From Rhodobacteraceae bacterium EL53 (GTDB lineage: Bacteria > Pseudomonadota > Alphaproteobacteria > Rhodobacterales > Rhodobacteraceae): a stretch of 64,000 bases of DNA. The DNA is taken from positions 310,001 to 374,000 of the forward strand of contig OMPR01000010.1 of the NCBI GenBank assembly GCA_900313015.1. Direction: 5' to 3'. Both the position numbers and the translations under genes were made by a program. The notes beneath the pieces are model-generated. The model ran no database searches and was not told the origin of the DNA. It was given only the letters and a program-made list of their open reading frames with translations. Positions 55,296 to 64,000 of this stretch are shown one piece after another; position 1 is the stretch's first letter; each line of letters starts with the position of its first letter.

Positions 55296-56678
55296 ATGTC
55301 CGACATCAGCGCATCAGCCCCTGAACGGAAACGTTTGTTTGTAACGCAGCCGGACGAGCCCGAAATACAGAACCAATACACCGAGGCCGTCTGGGAACGC
55401 CACAAACGCGAAGGGCTTGAACTGGCGGTGCGGGCCCGCTGGATTGCGATGGCGATCATCGCCATCTTTTTGGTGTTCATCAATCCGAACTGGGATGTGC
55501 TGTATTACCATTTTATTCTGGCTTTGATCGCGGCCAACGGCTGGCTGATCAGACGTGCGGGACGCGTTGGTCAATCTGGGGTCGAATTGCTGCTGCTGTT
55601 TCTGGATTTGTTGATCATGACATTGGGCATGATCATACCCAATCCCTTCAGCGACGATATCCGACCCGTTGCGATGCAGTACAGGTTTGACAATTTCCAA
55701 TACTTTTTCATCATTCTGGCCGGGGGTACGCTGGCGTATTCTTGGCGCACGGTGATTGCGATTGGGACATGGACGGCAGCTATGTGGACAACCGGATGGG
55801 TCGCCGTCTGGTGGTTTACTAAACCTATTGCGGGGCTGTCAGAACGCTCTGCAGACGCCTTTGATGGGTTCCCTGATGTTGCCGAGTTCATGAACCCGAA
55901 CAGCGTCATGCCCTCGCTGCGGGTGCAAGAAATCATTGTCTTTCTGTTGGTTGCAGTCACGTTGGGGTTTTCGGCCCGCCGGTTCAATCGGCTTTTGATG
56001 TCCAATGCGGGATTAGAACGGGAACGCGCAAACCTGTCACGCTATTTCTCACCCAATGTGGTGGAGCAGTTGAGTCAAAATGATGAACCGCTGAAGAAAG
56101 TGCGCAAAGCCGATGTCGCGGTGTTGTTCATTGATATCGTTGGGTTCACCAAGTTTGCCGCGGGGCGCGACCCATATGCGGTGATCGAATTGCTGCGCGG
56201 GTTTCATGCGAGGATGGAAACCGAAGTTTTCCGTCATCGTGGTACCTTGGATAAATATCTGGGAGATGGGTTGATGGCGACGTTTGGCACGCCAATGCCG
56301 GGGTCCAAAGATGCGACAGATGCGTTGGCCTGTGCTCGCGCCATGGTACGGGTGATGGAACAGTGGAATTTGGAGCGCCGACGCCTCAATGAACCGGAAA
56401 TCAAGGTTGGGATCGGCGTACACTATGGGTCGGCCGTGCTTGGGGATATCGGGGCAAACCGTTTGGAATTTGCTGTGATTGGGAATGCCGTGAATGTCGC
56501 CGCCAAGCTCGAGGCTCTGACGCGGGACTATGGCGTTGGCATCGTCATGAGTAACGCGTTGCGCGAACAAGTCCTGCGAGAAGCCAGTGTCGGTTTGGAT
56601 CTGGTGTCAGGATTTGAGCTGCACGCTCAACAAAGTGTGCGCGGAGTGGACGGCGAAATGGATATTTGGACCTATTGA
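55296..56678 (+). CDS. Membrane class III cyclase with altered active-site residues
   Basis: The 460-aa protein has an N-terminal cytoplasmic stretch and about six hydrophobic segments (about 46-64, 67-86, 96-114, 134-150, 153-174, 208-226), followed by a class III cyclase domain (about 265-450). The metal aspartates Asp280 (LFIDIVGFT) and Asp324 (YLGDGLMATF) are present. The adenine-recognising Asp is Glu391 (LEFAVIG) and the transition-state Arg is Lys404 (NVAAKLE), so activity or specificity may be changed. GCAGGAGA precedes the ATG at 55296. Confidence 0.88.
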   Translation: MSDISASAPERKRLFVTQPDEPEIQNQYTEAVWERHKREGLELAVRARWIAMAIIAIFLVFINPNWDVLYYHFILALIAANGWLIRRAGRVGQSGVELLLLFLDLLIMTLGMIIPNPFSDDIRPVAMQYRFDNFQYFFIILAGGTLAYSWRTVIAIGTWTAAMWTTGWVAVWWFTKPIAGLSERSADAFDGFPDVAEFMNPNSVMPSLRVQEIIVFLLVAVTLGFSARRFNRLLMSNAGLERERANLSRYFSPNVVEQLSQNDEPLKKVRKADVAVLFIDIVGFTKFAAGRDPYAVIELLRGFHARMETEVFRHRGTLDKYLGDGLMATFGTPMPGSKDATDALACARAMVRVMEQWNLERRRLNEPEIKVGIGVHYGSAVLGDIGANRLEFAVIGNAVNVAAKLEALTRDYGVGIVMSNALREQVLREASVGLDLVSGFELHAQQSVRGVDGEMDIWTY

Positions 56679-56716
56679 TCCGCTGCGCGAGGAAACAAGG
56701 GCTCCCGCCTGCCGTT

Positions 56717-56772
56717 GGTGCCTTTGGCACCGCCTCTCGTTGGGCGTGGCAGTGTGGGCAAGCCCACACTGC
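56717..56772. terminator. Paired hairpins between convergent cyclase and AlkB-like genes
   Basis: GGTGCC-TTT-GGCACC (56717-56731) and a perfect 11-bp stem GCAGTGTGGGC with its complement around AA (56749-56772). Neither has a T run, so they are better described as transcript-end hairpins than as classic terminators; similar GC-rich inverted repeats are often dispersed in this group. Confidence 0.5.
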
Positions 56773-56787
56773 GGTGGCGCGGTCGAG

Positions 56788-57921
56788 TTAGCGTGGCATC
56801 GGGTTGGTGCCCTTGTTGTATGATTTCCAATCCGTGATTTCTGGATAGTATTGGCGTCGCCATCCCCGCACGCGCGGATTCATGACCCGACGCCAGAGCG
56901 GAGGGATCATGGCCGCAACCGTCATGACCGGATAGCCATAAGGCAGCTGTGGCGCAGCGGTTTCAGCGTGGTTTTGCAGCAGGGGAAACCGGCGATTGGG
57001 TTTGTAGTGGTGATCTGAGTGGCGTTGCAGATTGATCAACAGCCAGTTTGACGCTTTGTGAGCCGCGTTCCAGGAATGGTGGGGGTGAACATGTTCATAT
57101 TTCCCTTCCCCCAGATGCTTGCGGGTCAGGCCATAGTGTTCCACGTAGTTCACCAGCTCTAGCTGCCAAATGGCTATGCCGGCCTGAAACAGGAACAGCC
57201 CCACACCGGCCCACCCGCCAATGCCAAAGGCGAGACACAGCATCAGACCTTGCAAGGCCCAATAGCGAAAGAACGGGTTGGAAAAGTTGGTCCAGGGCTG
57301 CCCTCTGCGCGACAATTGCTTGGCCTCTGCCCGAAACGCGGAAGCCAATGACTGATACAGCACCCGAGGGTAGAACCGATGGAACCCTTCGTTATAGCGC
57401 GCGGTGACCGGGTCCCGCGGGGTGCCAACATAGCTGTGGTGCACCAGCAAATGTTCGGATCGGAAATGAGAATACAGCACCATTGCCAAAAGGATGTCGC
57501 CAAGCCAGCGTTCGCGGCGGCTTTTCTGGTGCATCAATTCATGAGAGTAATTGATCCCAATTGTGCCCGAAACAACGCCAACCCCAAAGAACAACGCGAT
57601 CTTTTCGCCGCTGGACAGGTGGCCGGACTGGGTTGCATAGGCGATCAGACCAAACACGGTCAGAAATTGCAGCGGCACCCAAGCCTGCGTGAGATTGATA
57701 TACCAACCCAAGTCTTTGTCCGGGGTTTCAGTATCGGCATTATCCAGATTAAGCCCGGTCAGATAATCCAGAATCGCAAAGGCCCACCAGGTCGTCAGGG
57801 GCACAGCAATAAGCCACCAGCCACCCTGCGTGGCCGTGACCCACACCAAGGGGATCAGCAGAAACGAGATCCAAAACGGCAGCGCGCTTTGCCAACGTGT
57901 TAGGATTTCAGGAGCAATCAT
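56788..57921 (-). CDS. AlkB-type alkane/fatty-acyl hydroxylase (di-iron, membrane)
   Basis: The 377-aa membrane enzyme has the AlkB-type His motifs: HELMHQ (127-132), EHLLVHH (156-162) and QRHSDHH (299-305), plus NYVEHYGL (258-265). These match alkane 1-monooxygenases, which hydroxylate medium-chain alkanes using rubredoxin. No rubredoxin gene is near, so the substrate could also be another hydrocarbon. The ATG at 57921 follows GGAGACC; upstream frame starts are TTG and not supported. Confidence 0.88.
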   Translation of the reverse strand: MIAPEILTRWQSALPFWISFLLIPLVWVTATQGGWWLIAVPLTTWWAFAILDYLTGLNLDNADTETPDKDLGWYINLTQAWVPLQFLTVFGLIAYATQSGHLSSGEKIALFFGVGVVSGTIGINYSHELMHQKSRRERWLGDILLAMVLYSHFRSEHLLVHHSYVGTPRDPVTARYNEGFHRFYPRVLYQSLASAFRAEAKQLSRRGQPWTNFSNPFFRYWALQGLMLCLAFGIGGWAGVGLFLFQAGIAIWQLELVNYVEHYGLTRKHLGEGKYEHVHPHHSWNAAHKASNWLLINLQRHSDHHYKPNRRFPLLQNHAETAAPQLPYGYPVMTVAAMIPPLWRRVMNPRVRGWRRQYYPEITDWKSYNKGTNPMPR

Positions 57922-57984
57922 TGTTTGGTCTCCACACCTGATTGGGCGCACTCTACCTTCATTCAAAGCGGTCGCCCAACGGGG

Positions 57985-59040
57985 CTATTGGCCGCGCCAC
58001 AGATCATATGCTTTGCGCATCACAGTCGGCAGGTCAGAGGGGCGAAAGTCATGTTTGTCGAGGATTTGCAGGGTGTTGGGCGTCATGTGATCCGGCAACT
58101 CAGCGCTGTGAACGGTCAAGATCAGATGAAAATGCGTGAACGTGTGCCGGACTTCGCTGCTCAGGGCCTGCCACTCTGCCATAAAAGGGGCGCTGGGCTG
58201 TGGCGCATCGTTCCAGTCAGACCCCGGCCACCCCAGCATGCCACCCAACAATCCCTTGTCAGGACGGCGTTCAAGTAACCAAGCCCCGTCTGCCCGCTGT
58301 GCGAGGTACACATGCCCATATCGTGTGGGTTTCGGCTTTTTTGGGGTTTTCTTAGGCAGCTCTGGCGCGGTGCCTGCTTGGCGGGCCACACAAGGGTCAC
58401 GCAATGGGCAAATCCCACAGGCCGGGGATTTGGGGGTGCAGATGGTTGCGCCCAGATCCATGACCGCTTGGGCGTAATCCCCGGGCCGGAGTTGCGGGGT
58501 CAATTCACCAGCGCGCGCCTTGAGCTGTGCCTTGGACGCAGGCAACGGGTCGTGAATGTCAAAAAGCCGGGCCATGACCCGTTCGACATTGCCATCCAAC
58601 ACCGTCTCGGGCTGATCAAAAGCGATCGAGGCAATCGCCGCCGCCGTATAAGGGCCAACGCCGGGCAGTGTCAGCAACGCGTCATAGGTATCAGGAAACT
58701 GCCCGTCATAGTCATTGGCAACAACGCGGGCACATTTCAACAGATTGCGCGCACGGGCATAATAACCCAAGCCCGCCCATTCTCCCATCACCTGCTCATC
58801 AGGTGCGTCGGCCAAATCGCGCACCGTGGGCCACCGCGCTGTGAAACAGTGAAAATAATCGCGCACAGCAGCCACAGTTGTTTGCTGCAACATTACCTCT
58901 GACATCCAGATTCGATACGGGTCCGGGCAAATTCCCGCCGCTCGATCTGCCGGGCTGACCCGCCATGGCATGTCGCGAGCATGCACATCATACCACGCCA
59001 GCAACGCGTCACTCACGGGAATGTGTTTGTTGTATTGCAC
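57985..59040 (-). CDS. mutY: A/G-specific adenine glycosylase MutY
   Basis: Removes adenine mispaired with 8-oxoguanine. The 351-aa protein has catalytic Glu48 (SEVMLQQT), the helix-hairpin-helix LPGVGPYTAAAIASIA with catalytic Asp149 in VLDGNVERV, the [4Fe-4S] cysteines Cys201, 208, 211 and 217, and a C-terminal NUDIX-like domain (VYLAQRADGAWLLERRPDKG, HTFTHFHLILTV). The start is GTG at 59040 with AAGGAAAAT upstream. The AlkB-like gene follows on the same strand 63 bases later. Confidence 0.94.
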   Translation of the reverse strand: MQYNKHIPVSDALLAWYDVHARDMPWRVSPADRAAGICPDPYRIWMSEVMLQQTTVAAVRDYFHCFTARWPTVRDLADAPDEQVMGEWAGLGYYARARNLLKCARVVANDYDGQFPDTYDALLTLPGVGPYTAAAIASIAFDQPETVLDGNVERVMARLFDIHDPLPASKAQLKARAGELTPQLRPGDYAQAVMDLGATICTPKSPACGICPLRDPCVARQAGTAPELPKKTPKKPKPTRYGHVYLAQRADGAWLLERRPDKGLLGGMLGWPGSDWNDAPQPSAPFMAEWQALSSEVRHTFTHFHLILTVHSAELPDHMTPNTLQILDKHDFRPSDLPTVMRKAYDLWRGQ

Positions 59041-59120
59041 GTAATTTTCCTTAGCTGTTCGGTTTCGCTGGCACCTGACCGCGTGCCCCGTACAATAGCG
59101 CCGAAAGACTCGGATACCAG

Positions 59121-59627
59121 ATGAAGCCTAGACGATCCTCAACCCGCGGGTTCAAACGCACATCGATGCTGTTGAACGACCAGATCCGGCGCGCCGGTGA
59201 AAGCCGTGGCTTTGCGGTGTCTCGGCTGTTGACCCACTGGTCGGAAATCGTTGGGCAGGACATTGCCGCCATCGCGAAACCCGTGAATGTGGGTTATGGG
59301 CGCGGCGGTTTTGGCGCTACGCTGACGGTGCTGACCACCGGGCCACAGGCGCCCATGCTGGAAATGCAAAAAGAGCAACTGCGGGAACGGGTCAATTCGG
59401 CCTATGGTTACAACGCCATCAGCCGTATTCGCATCACCCAGACCGCACCGATTGGATTTGCCGAGGGACAGGCCAGTTTCGATCACAAACCGAAACAAGC
59501 AAAATCCCAGATTTCCCCCGAAGTTGCCGCAGATGCAGAACACTCTGCCAGCGGTGTTGGGGATGATGACTTACGTGCGGCCCTTGAACGCTTGGGCCGC
59601 AATGTTTTATCGAAGCAGAAACGTTAA
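59121..59627 (+). CDS. dciA: DciA-family (DUF721) protein
   Basis: DciA proteins recruit or load the replicative helicase DnaB in bacteria without DnaC. The 168-aa protein has the DUF721 core (SRLLTHWSEIVGQDIAAIAK, then LTVLTTGPQAPMLEMQKEQL and RVNSAYGYNAISRIRI) and a charged C-terminal tail. It is divergent from mutY and just upstream of a DsbA-like gene. Confidence 0.85.
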   Translation: MKPRRSSTRGFKRTSMLLNDQIRRAGESRGFAVSRLLTHWSEIVGQDIAAIAKPVNVGYGRGGFGATLTVLTTGPQAPMLEMQKEQLRERVNSAYGYNAISRIRITQTAPIGFAEGQASFDHKPKQAKSQISPEVAADAEHSASGVGDDDLRAALERLGRNVLSKQKR

Positions 59628-59640
59628 GAAAGGGCCGCGA

Positions 59641-60309
59641 ATGAGCCGCTTTGGAACCGCAATTTGTGCTGCCGTGGCGATCGCCGCAGGTGGGTATTGG
59701 CTGACACAGTCGCAAAGCACGCAAACAAGTGCGCCGCTGATTGGGGCTGCATTTGCGCAGGACGCAGGTGAAATCGACACGTCAACCATCATCGAGATGG
59801 TCCAAGGTGCCGAAGATGCACCGATCGAGATGATCGAATACGCCTCTTACACCTGCCCGCATTGTGCGACCTTTCACGAGGGAACGTACAAAGAGTTGAA
59901 GAAGGATTACATCGACACCGGCAAGGTGAAATTCATTTTCCGCGAAGTCTACTTTGACCGCTATGGTCTGTGGGCCTCGATGGTCGCACGTTGCGGTGGA
60001 CCCGAAAAATTCTTTGGTGTCAGCGATCTGATCTTCAAAGGTCAAAGCGATTGGGCCCGTGCGGGCGGTCCGGCTGAAATCGTGGACGAACTGCGTAAAA
60101 TTGGCCGCGTTGCCGGTTTGGACAATGACGCGCTCGAGGCGTGCCTGCAGGATGGAACCAAGGCGCAGACCTTGATCAAATGGTACGAAGACAACGCCAA
60201 AGCCGATGGGGTTGAGTCAACGCCAAGCTTCATCATCAACGGCAAAAGCGTTTCAAACCAGTCTTACGCCGACTTCAAGAAAGTTCTCGACGCGGAACTG
60301 GCCAACTGA
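59641..60309 (+). CDS. DsbA-family thiol oxidoreductase
   Basis: A 222-aa exported protein with an N-terminal hydrophobic segment (FGTAICAAVAIAAGGYW) and a DsbA-like thioredoxin domain: active site CPHC (Cys72-Cys75) in YASYTCPHCATFHEGTYKEL, a helical insert, and the cis-Pro loop VESTPSFIINGKSVS. It forms or reshuffles disulfides in the periplasm. The start at 59641 follows GAAAGGG; its last base is shared with the CaiB-like start (TGATG). Confidence 0.9.
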   Translation: MSRFGTAICAAVAIAAGGYWLTQSQSTQTSAPLIGAAFAQDAGEIDTSTIIEMVQGAEDAPIEMIEYASYTCPHCATFHEGTYKELKKDYIDTGKVKFIFREVYFDRYGLWASMVARCGGPEKFFGVSDLIFKGQSDWARAGGPAEIVDELRKIGRVAGLDNDALEACLQDGTKAQTLIKWYEDNAKADGVESTPSFIINGKSVSNQSYADFKKVLDAELAN

Positions 60310-61427
60310 TGACGGCACCGCTGTCGGGCCTCAAGGTCATTGAACTGGCACGTGTTTTGGCTGGCCCTTGGGCTGGCCAAACGCTGTCTGATCTGGGGGC
60401 TGCAGTCACCAAAATCGAATCTCCCGCAGGCGATGATACCCGCGCCTGGGGTCCTCCCTTTGTGACGCGCGATGATGATGTGTCGGCGGCCTATTTTCAC
60501 TCGACCAACCGGGGCAAGGCTTCGGTCACTGCAGACTTTTCCACCTCAGAAGGGCAGGAGCAGGTGCGCGACATGGTGCGCGACGCTGATATCCTGATCG
60601 AGAATTTCAAAGTCGGCGGGTTGGCGAAATACGGGCTGGATTATGACAGCCTGAAAGAGATTAACCCACGTCTGATCTATTGCTCAATCACCGGGTTTGG
60701 GCAGGATGGGCCATACGCCCACCGCGCGGGCTATGACTTCATCATCCAAGGCATGTCTGGCCTGATGTCGATCACCGGGGAACCTGACGGTCAGCCGCAA
60801 AAATCGGGCGTCGCGATCACCGATATCTTTACCGGCATTTATGCGGTGACCGGGATTTTATCCGCCTTGCATCAACGCGAAACCACGGGTCGAGGGCAAC
60901 ATGTGGATATGGCGTTACTGGATGTTGCGGTCGCTGTGACGGCCAATCAGGCGCTGAACTATCTGACCACGGGAACCGCTCCGGGGCGTATGGGCAATGC
61001 GCATATGAATCTGACGCCCTATCAGGTGTTTGATTGCGCGGATGGTCATATCATCATCGCCACCGGCAATGACCGGCAATATCAACGCCTGTGCAAGGTG
61101 CTGGATCTCGAGGATATGGCTCAAGCGCCAGAGTTCCTGCGCAACAAAGACCGGATCGCCAATCGCCGCGTGATGATTGCACGTTTGAACGGGGCAACCG
61201 CGCAACGTGACAAGGCTGATTTGTTGGCTGCGTGTGAAGCCGTCGGTGTCCCAGCTGGCCCCATCAACACCTTGGATGAGGTGATGGTTGATCCTCAGAT
61301 CGTGGCGCGCGGCATGCAGATCGAATTGGACGGCGTGCCCGGTGTCCGTGCACCGTTCAAGTTTTCTGATGCAGATCTTGCATTGCACAGACCTGCGCCG
61401 AAACTGGGCGAAGACAACGGATCTTAA
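60309..61427 (+). CDS. CaiB/BaiF family CoA-transferase
   Basis: A 372-aa class III CoA-transferase: GLKVIELARVLAGPWAGQTL, IESPAGDDTRAWGPPF, the ENFKVGGLAKYGLDYDSLKE loop, and the nucleophile region GQHVDMALLDVAVA, whose Asp should form the acyl anhydride. FGQDGPYAHRAGYDFIIQGM and PAGPINTLDEVMVDPQI are typical. The acyl-CoA partners are not known. TGATG overlap with the DsbA-like gene. Confidence 0.9.
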   Translation: MTAPLSGLKVIELARVLAGPWAGQTLSDLGAAVTKIESPAGDDTRAWGPPFVTRDDDVSAAYFHSTNRGKASVTADFSTSEGQEQVRDMVRDADILIENFKVGGLAKYGLDYDSLKEINPRLIYCSITGFGQDGPYAHRAGYDFIIQGMSGLMSITGEPDGQPQKSGVAITDIFTGIYAVTGILSALHQRETTGRGQHVDMALLDVAVAVTANQALNYLTTGTAPGRMGNAHMNLTPYQVFDCADGHIIIATGNDRQYQRLCKVLDLEDMAQAPEFLRNKDRIANRRVMIARLNGATAQRDKADLLAACEAVGVPAGPINTLDEVMVDPQIVARGMQIELDGVPGVRAPFKFSDADLALHRPAPKLGEDNGS

Positions 61428-61444
61428 AGAGACCTGCGCCGGGC

Positions 61445-62446
61445 TTACGGGGCCGGCGCAACCGCAAGCATCATGTCCCGCACCATGTCATCTTGGGCAA
61501 CCTCAAGACGCACGGGCAATGTGATCACCTTGCTGCGAAACGCAGGAGGCAGGCGCACCGCGTCTTTCTCGGTGGTGACCATCTGCGTCCCCAGCAGACG
61601 GGATTCATTCTCCAACCGGGTCATCAACGCCTGCGTTAGGGGCTGGTGGTCATCCAATGCCTCGGCCCGACGCAAGTCTGCCCCCTGTTGGCGCAGGGTG
61701 CGAAAGAACTTCTCAGGGTTTCCGATGCCGGCAAAGGCCAACACGGGCGTATCGTTCCAATCCATCCCGGTTTGCAGCGGTTTGACCTCGCCCGTGGCCT
61801 GCGGCAGGTGAACCTGATCGCCCCAATGCTCTGCAAACTGCGTCTGTGCCTCGGCATCCCCGAGCGAAAGCACCAGATCAGCGCGGGCCAACCCAACTGA
61901 AACAGGTTCCCGCAATGGTCCCGCAGGCAGGCACTTGCCATTTCCAAACCCCTGTGCCGCGTCCACAACGATGATGGACAGGTCCTTTGCCACCGACGGG
62001 TTTTGGAACCCATCGTCCAGCACGATCACGGTTGCGCCATCCGCAGCGGCAGCTATGGCCCCAGCGGCGCGATCTTTGGCCACCCAAACCTCGGCGAAGG
62101 CCGCCAACAAAAGCGGCTCGTCCCCCACATGTTTGGCCCTGTGTTTGCCGGGATCAACACGCACTGGCCCCTCAAGCGATCCGCCATAGCCGCGGGTTAC
62201 CACATGGGGCTCATGTCCTGCGTTTCGCAATTGGTCCAACACCCAAATCGCTGTGGGTGTCTTACCGGTCCCCCCGGCGTTCAGGTTGCCAATACAGATC
62301 ACCGGCACACCGGGACGCACACCACCATCCCCCGTCGCGATCCGCTTTGCGGTCGCACGCGCATAAAGCGCCCCGAGCGGGGCCAACAGATGTGCCCGCC
62401 AATCCACGTGATCCGGGCCAGTGTTCCAGAATTCAGGGGGCCGCAT
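61445..62446 (-). CDS. lpxK: Tetraacyldisaccharide 4'-kinase LpxK
   Basis: Phosphorylates the 4' position of the lipid A disaccharide. The 333-aa protein has an N-terminal membrane-associated start ([20 protein letters not shown]), the Walker [55 protein letters not shown] and the C-terminal [14 protein letters not shown]. It overlaps the end of the KdtA-type gene by 14 bases and forms an operon with it and DUF4170. Confidence 0.94.
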   Translation of the reverse strand: MRPPEFWNTGPDHVDWRAHLLAPLGALYARATAKRIATGDGGVRPGVPVICIGNLNAGGTGKTPTAIWVLDQLRNAGHEPHVVTRGYGGSLEGPVRVDPGKHRAKHVGDEPLLLAAFAEVWVAKDRAAGAIAAAADGATVIVLDDGFQNPSVAKDLSIIVVDAAQGFGNGKCLPAGPLREPVSVGLARADLVLSLGDAEAQTQFAEHWGDQVHLPQATGEVKPLQTGMDWNDTPVLAFAGIGNPEKFFRTLRQQGADLRRAEALDDHQPLTQALMTRLENESRLLGTQMVTTEKDAVRLPPAFRSKVITLPVRLEVAQDDMVRDMMLAVAPAP

Positions 62447-63665
62447 GGTTCACCTCGCGTTCGTCCAATCTATCCTGAACCAGCTCGATCACCTGATCAA
62501 TCTGATGGGCACCTTCGGTCACCAATTGCCATCCGGCCAAGGCCATGGTGGCGGCATGGTCCGGGGCCAAAAGCTGAACAACGCCTGCGCCCAAGGCCTC
62601 GGCATCGCGCACGGACCGCCCAGCCCCAGATGCTGCTAGGCGCGAATAAGTGTCGATGTGATTGCGCACATTTGGCCCATACAGCAAGGCAGATCCCAAA
62701 GCCGCGGCAATCAGTGGATCGCGCCCCCGGCCGCCCGGCTCCAACGAACTGCCCATGAACGTCAACGGCGCAACCCGGAACCAAAGGCCCAGATCTTCGG
62801 CTTCGGCGCTCAGGATCACCTGTGTTGTATCTTCGATCTCATCGCCTGCATCCCAATCAGCACAGCGTAAATCCATCGCTGTCAGCCGGGCTTGCAGGGG
62901 GCCGGATTCCGCTGGATCTGCCACATGCAACACCAGCAGAAGACGATGCAGCATCCGTAACGCATTGCGATGGGCAGTCAGGACTGAAATGAACTCTTTG
63001 TCCTGCGTCCAGGCGGACAACCAGACAGGGCGACCGGCCAAGGCATGATTGGTATCGACCAATTCATCTTCGGGCCACGGAGTGGGGGATGGGCTAACGC
63101 GCAGGGGCGCAGAAACCAGAACCTTTCCCGAACCAATGCCAGCCCGCCGGATCACCCGTGCCACAGATTCATCCACCGCCATCAGCATGTCAAAACAGTC
63201 CAACGTCGTGCGGGTCAAATCGGGCAACCAACGCAGCCGGCGCGGCGTGATATCCTCCTCGCGCGCATCAACTAGAACGAGAGGCACGCGGCTGGCTGAG
63301 GCCTGACTCAGCAGATTGGGTTGCAAATCCCCTCCCGACCAGAGGCACATGTCAGGCTTCCAATGATCCAGAAAACTACGTGTCGCGCTGGGGTGATCTG
63401 CTGGCAATGGAACAAATGACGAGCAAAGATTGCTCCAGTTGCTCACATCCACATCGACAGGGTGGGTGAACAGGATGTGTAGACCCGGTCGTTGCACCAA
63501 CAACCGTCTGCACAGATCCCCCAAGGGGGCGACGCGCGCGTGATCCCCGATGTGAACCCACAACAGTTCTCCCTCCGGTCGAACCGGCAAGGGGGCATTT
63601 TGTGTCGGTGTGGCAGTGCGCCAAGACAACGCACGATAGGCCGCAAGGCTGAGCGCGCGGCCCAT
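62433..63665 (-). CDS. kdtA: 3-deoxy-D-manno-octulosonic acid transferase KdtA/WaaA
   Basis: Adds Kdo to lipid IVA. The 410-aa GT-B enzyme has [54 protein letters not shown] and the C-terminal motif [20 protein letters not shown], the nucleotide-sugar-binding region of WaaA. The sequence is rather divergent from E. coli WaaA, for example GDHARV where enteric WaaA has GEV, but both the context and the C-terminal motif support the call. It starts 5 bases after the DUF4170 stop. Confidence 0.88.
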   Translation of the reverse strand: MGRALSLAAYRALSWRTATPTQNAPLPVRPEGELLWVHIGDHARVAPLGDLCRRLLVQRPGLHILFTHPVDVDVSNWSNLCSSFVPLPADHPSATRSFLDHWKPDMCLWSGGDLQPNLLSQASASRVPLVLVDAREEDITPRRLRWLPDLTRTTLDCFDMLMAVDESVARVIRRAGIGSGKVLVSAPLRVSPSPTPWPEDELVDTNHALAGRPVWLSAWTQDKEFISVLTAHRNALRMLHRLLLVLHVADPAESGPLQARLTAMDLRCADWDAGDEIEDTTQVILSAEAEDLGLWFRVAPLTFMGSSLEPGGRGRDPLIAAALGSALLYGPNVRNHIDTYSRLAASGAGRSVRDAEALGAGVVQLLAPDHAATMALAGWQLVTEGAHQIDQVIELVQDRLDEREVNHAAP

Positions 63666-63669
63666 CAGA

Positions 63670-63912
63670 TTAGCCTAACTCTTCTGTCGAGGATGCTTCG
63701 GCGGTTTCATCCCGCAGGCGATGGATGTGGGCAATGAAATACCGCATATGCGCATTGTCGACCGTGCGCTGTGCTTCGGCTTTCCATGCGTCATAAGCGG
63801 TTTGATAATCCGGGAACATGCCAACCATATGGATGTCGTTCACATCCTTGAACACACTGCGGGTCGGGTCGACAAGCTCCCCTCCGAATACAAGATGAAG
63901 ACGTTGGGTCAT
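63670..63912 (-). CDS. DUF4170 protein of the lipid A operon
   Basis: An 80-aa protein (MTQRLHLVFGGELVDPTRSV, then DIHMVGMFPDYQTAYDAWKA and RYFIAHIHRLRDE). DUF4170 genes commonly sit before kdtA-lpxK in Alphaproteobacteria; function is unknown. First gene of the operon here. Confidence 0.85.
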   Translation of the reverse strand: MTQRLHLVFGGELVDPTRSVFKDVNDIHMVGMFPDYQTAYDAWKAEAQRTVDNAHMRYFIAHIHRLRDETAEASSTEELG

Positions 63913-63957
63913 GGCGCTTTTCCTGACGGTAAAAAAAAAGAGTTCCGAGATGCGGGC

Positions 63958-63985
63958 AACCTACGAGTTTGCACCCCCGCGTCAA
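63958..63985 (-). promoter_or_regulatory. Candidate promoter of the DUF4170-kdtA-lpxK operon
   Basis: On the minus strand TTGACG is followed after 16 bases by TAGGTT, a reasonable sigma70-type pair, about 45 bases upstream of the DUF4170 start. It lies near the window edge, so upstream context is not complete. Confidence 0.4.
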
Positions 63986-64000
63986 GCCGAAGCCTGTCAG

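Noticed and set aside
63925-64000. Possible tRNA-like fold near the right edge
   Set aside because: No anticodon arm or TPsiC motif (GGTTCGA) could be fitted; a promoter reading is simpler.

Overview
The window looks like a chromosomal segment of a Roseobacter-type alphaproteobacterium (Rhodobacteraceae). This is inferred from gene content: a CcrM-type GANTC methyltransferase, the flagellin regulators FlaF and FlbT beside a short flagellin, a long-form SerC paired with SerA, a DUF4170-kdtA-lpxK lipid A block, and many genes joined by ATGA or TGATG overlaps. No rRNA, tRNA, CRISPR array, transposase or prophage gene was seen. Nearly all of the sequence is coding.

Layout. 0-6 kb: the 5' part of rlmN on the left edge, small envelope proteins (LprI-like, DUF805, IalB), a CMD/AhpD-like protein, an asparaginase, an ArsR-SRPBCC-YCII operon with a clear operator, and a TSUP transporter. 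6-14 kb: serine and threonine/glycine metabolism (serB divergent from serC-serA; a cysteine-synthase-like enzyme; kbl-tdh). 14-20 kb: three Hint-domain proteins, two with choice-of-anchor L regions, around a GluR0-like ligand-gated channel. 20-28 kb: a dapE-GNAT-DUF2064-rnr operon, a GST-like/DUF1801 pair divergent from a WYL regulator across a perfect palindrome, and a lytic transglycosylase.

28-40 kb is a polyamine-type uptake and catabolism locus: two complete ABC importers on opposite strands, a class III aminotransferase and an FCD-type GntR regulator. A near-perfect TTTGATCAAA palindrome recurs before the left importer, before the aminotransferase, and twice in the regulator/right-importer gap, which suggests one regulon. 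40-47 kb is a flagellar block (fliK-flgD on minus; flgJ-like, flgN, flagellin, flaF, flbT, DUF1217 on plus) with a candidate CtrA box in the divergent gap.

47-57 kb holds an FAD amine oxidase-like protein, an orphan CofD-like protein, a DUF427-cyclase fusion, a two-TM protein ending in a winged helix, small exported proteins, rnhB, ccrM with GANTC sites in its own leader, and a second, membrane-bound cyclase with altered active-site residues. 57-64 kb carries an AlkB-type hydroxylase, mutY, a dciA-dsbA-like-CaiB operon, and lpxK-kdtA-DUF4170.

The least explained features are the Hint/anchor-L/GluR0 cluster, the shared palindrome of the polyamine locus, the DUF427-cyclase fusion and the reversed membrane winged-helix protein. 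All functional calls come from reading sequence motifs; no database search was run.
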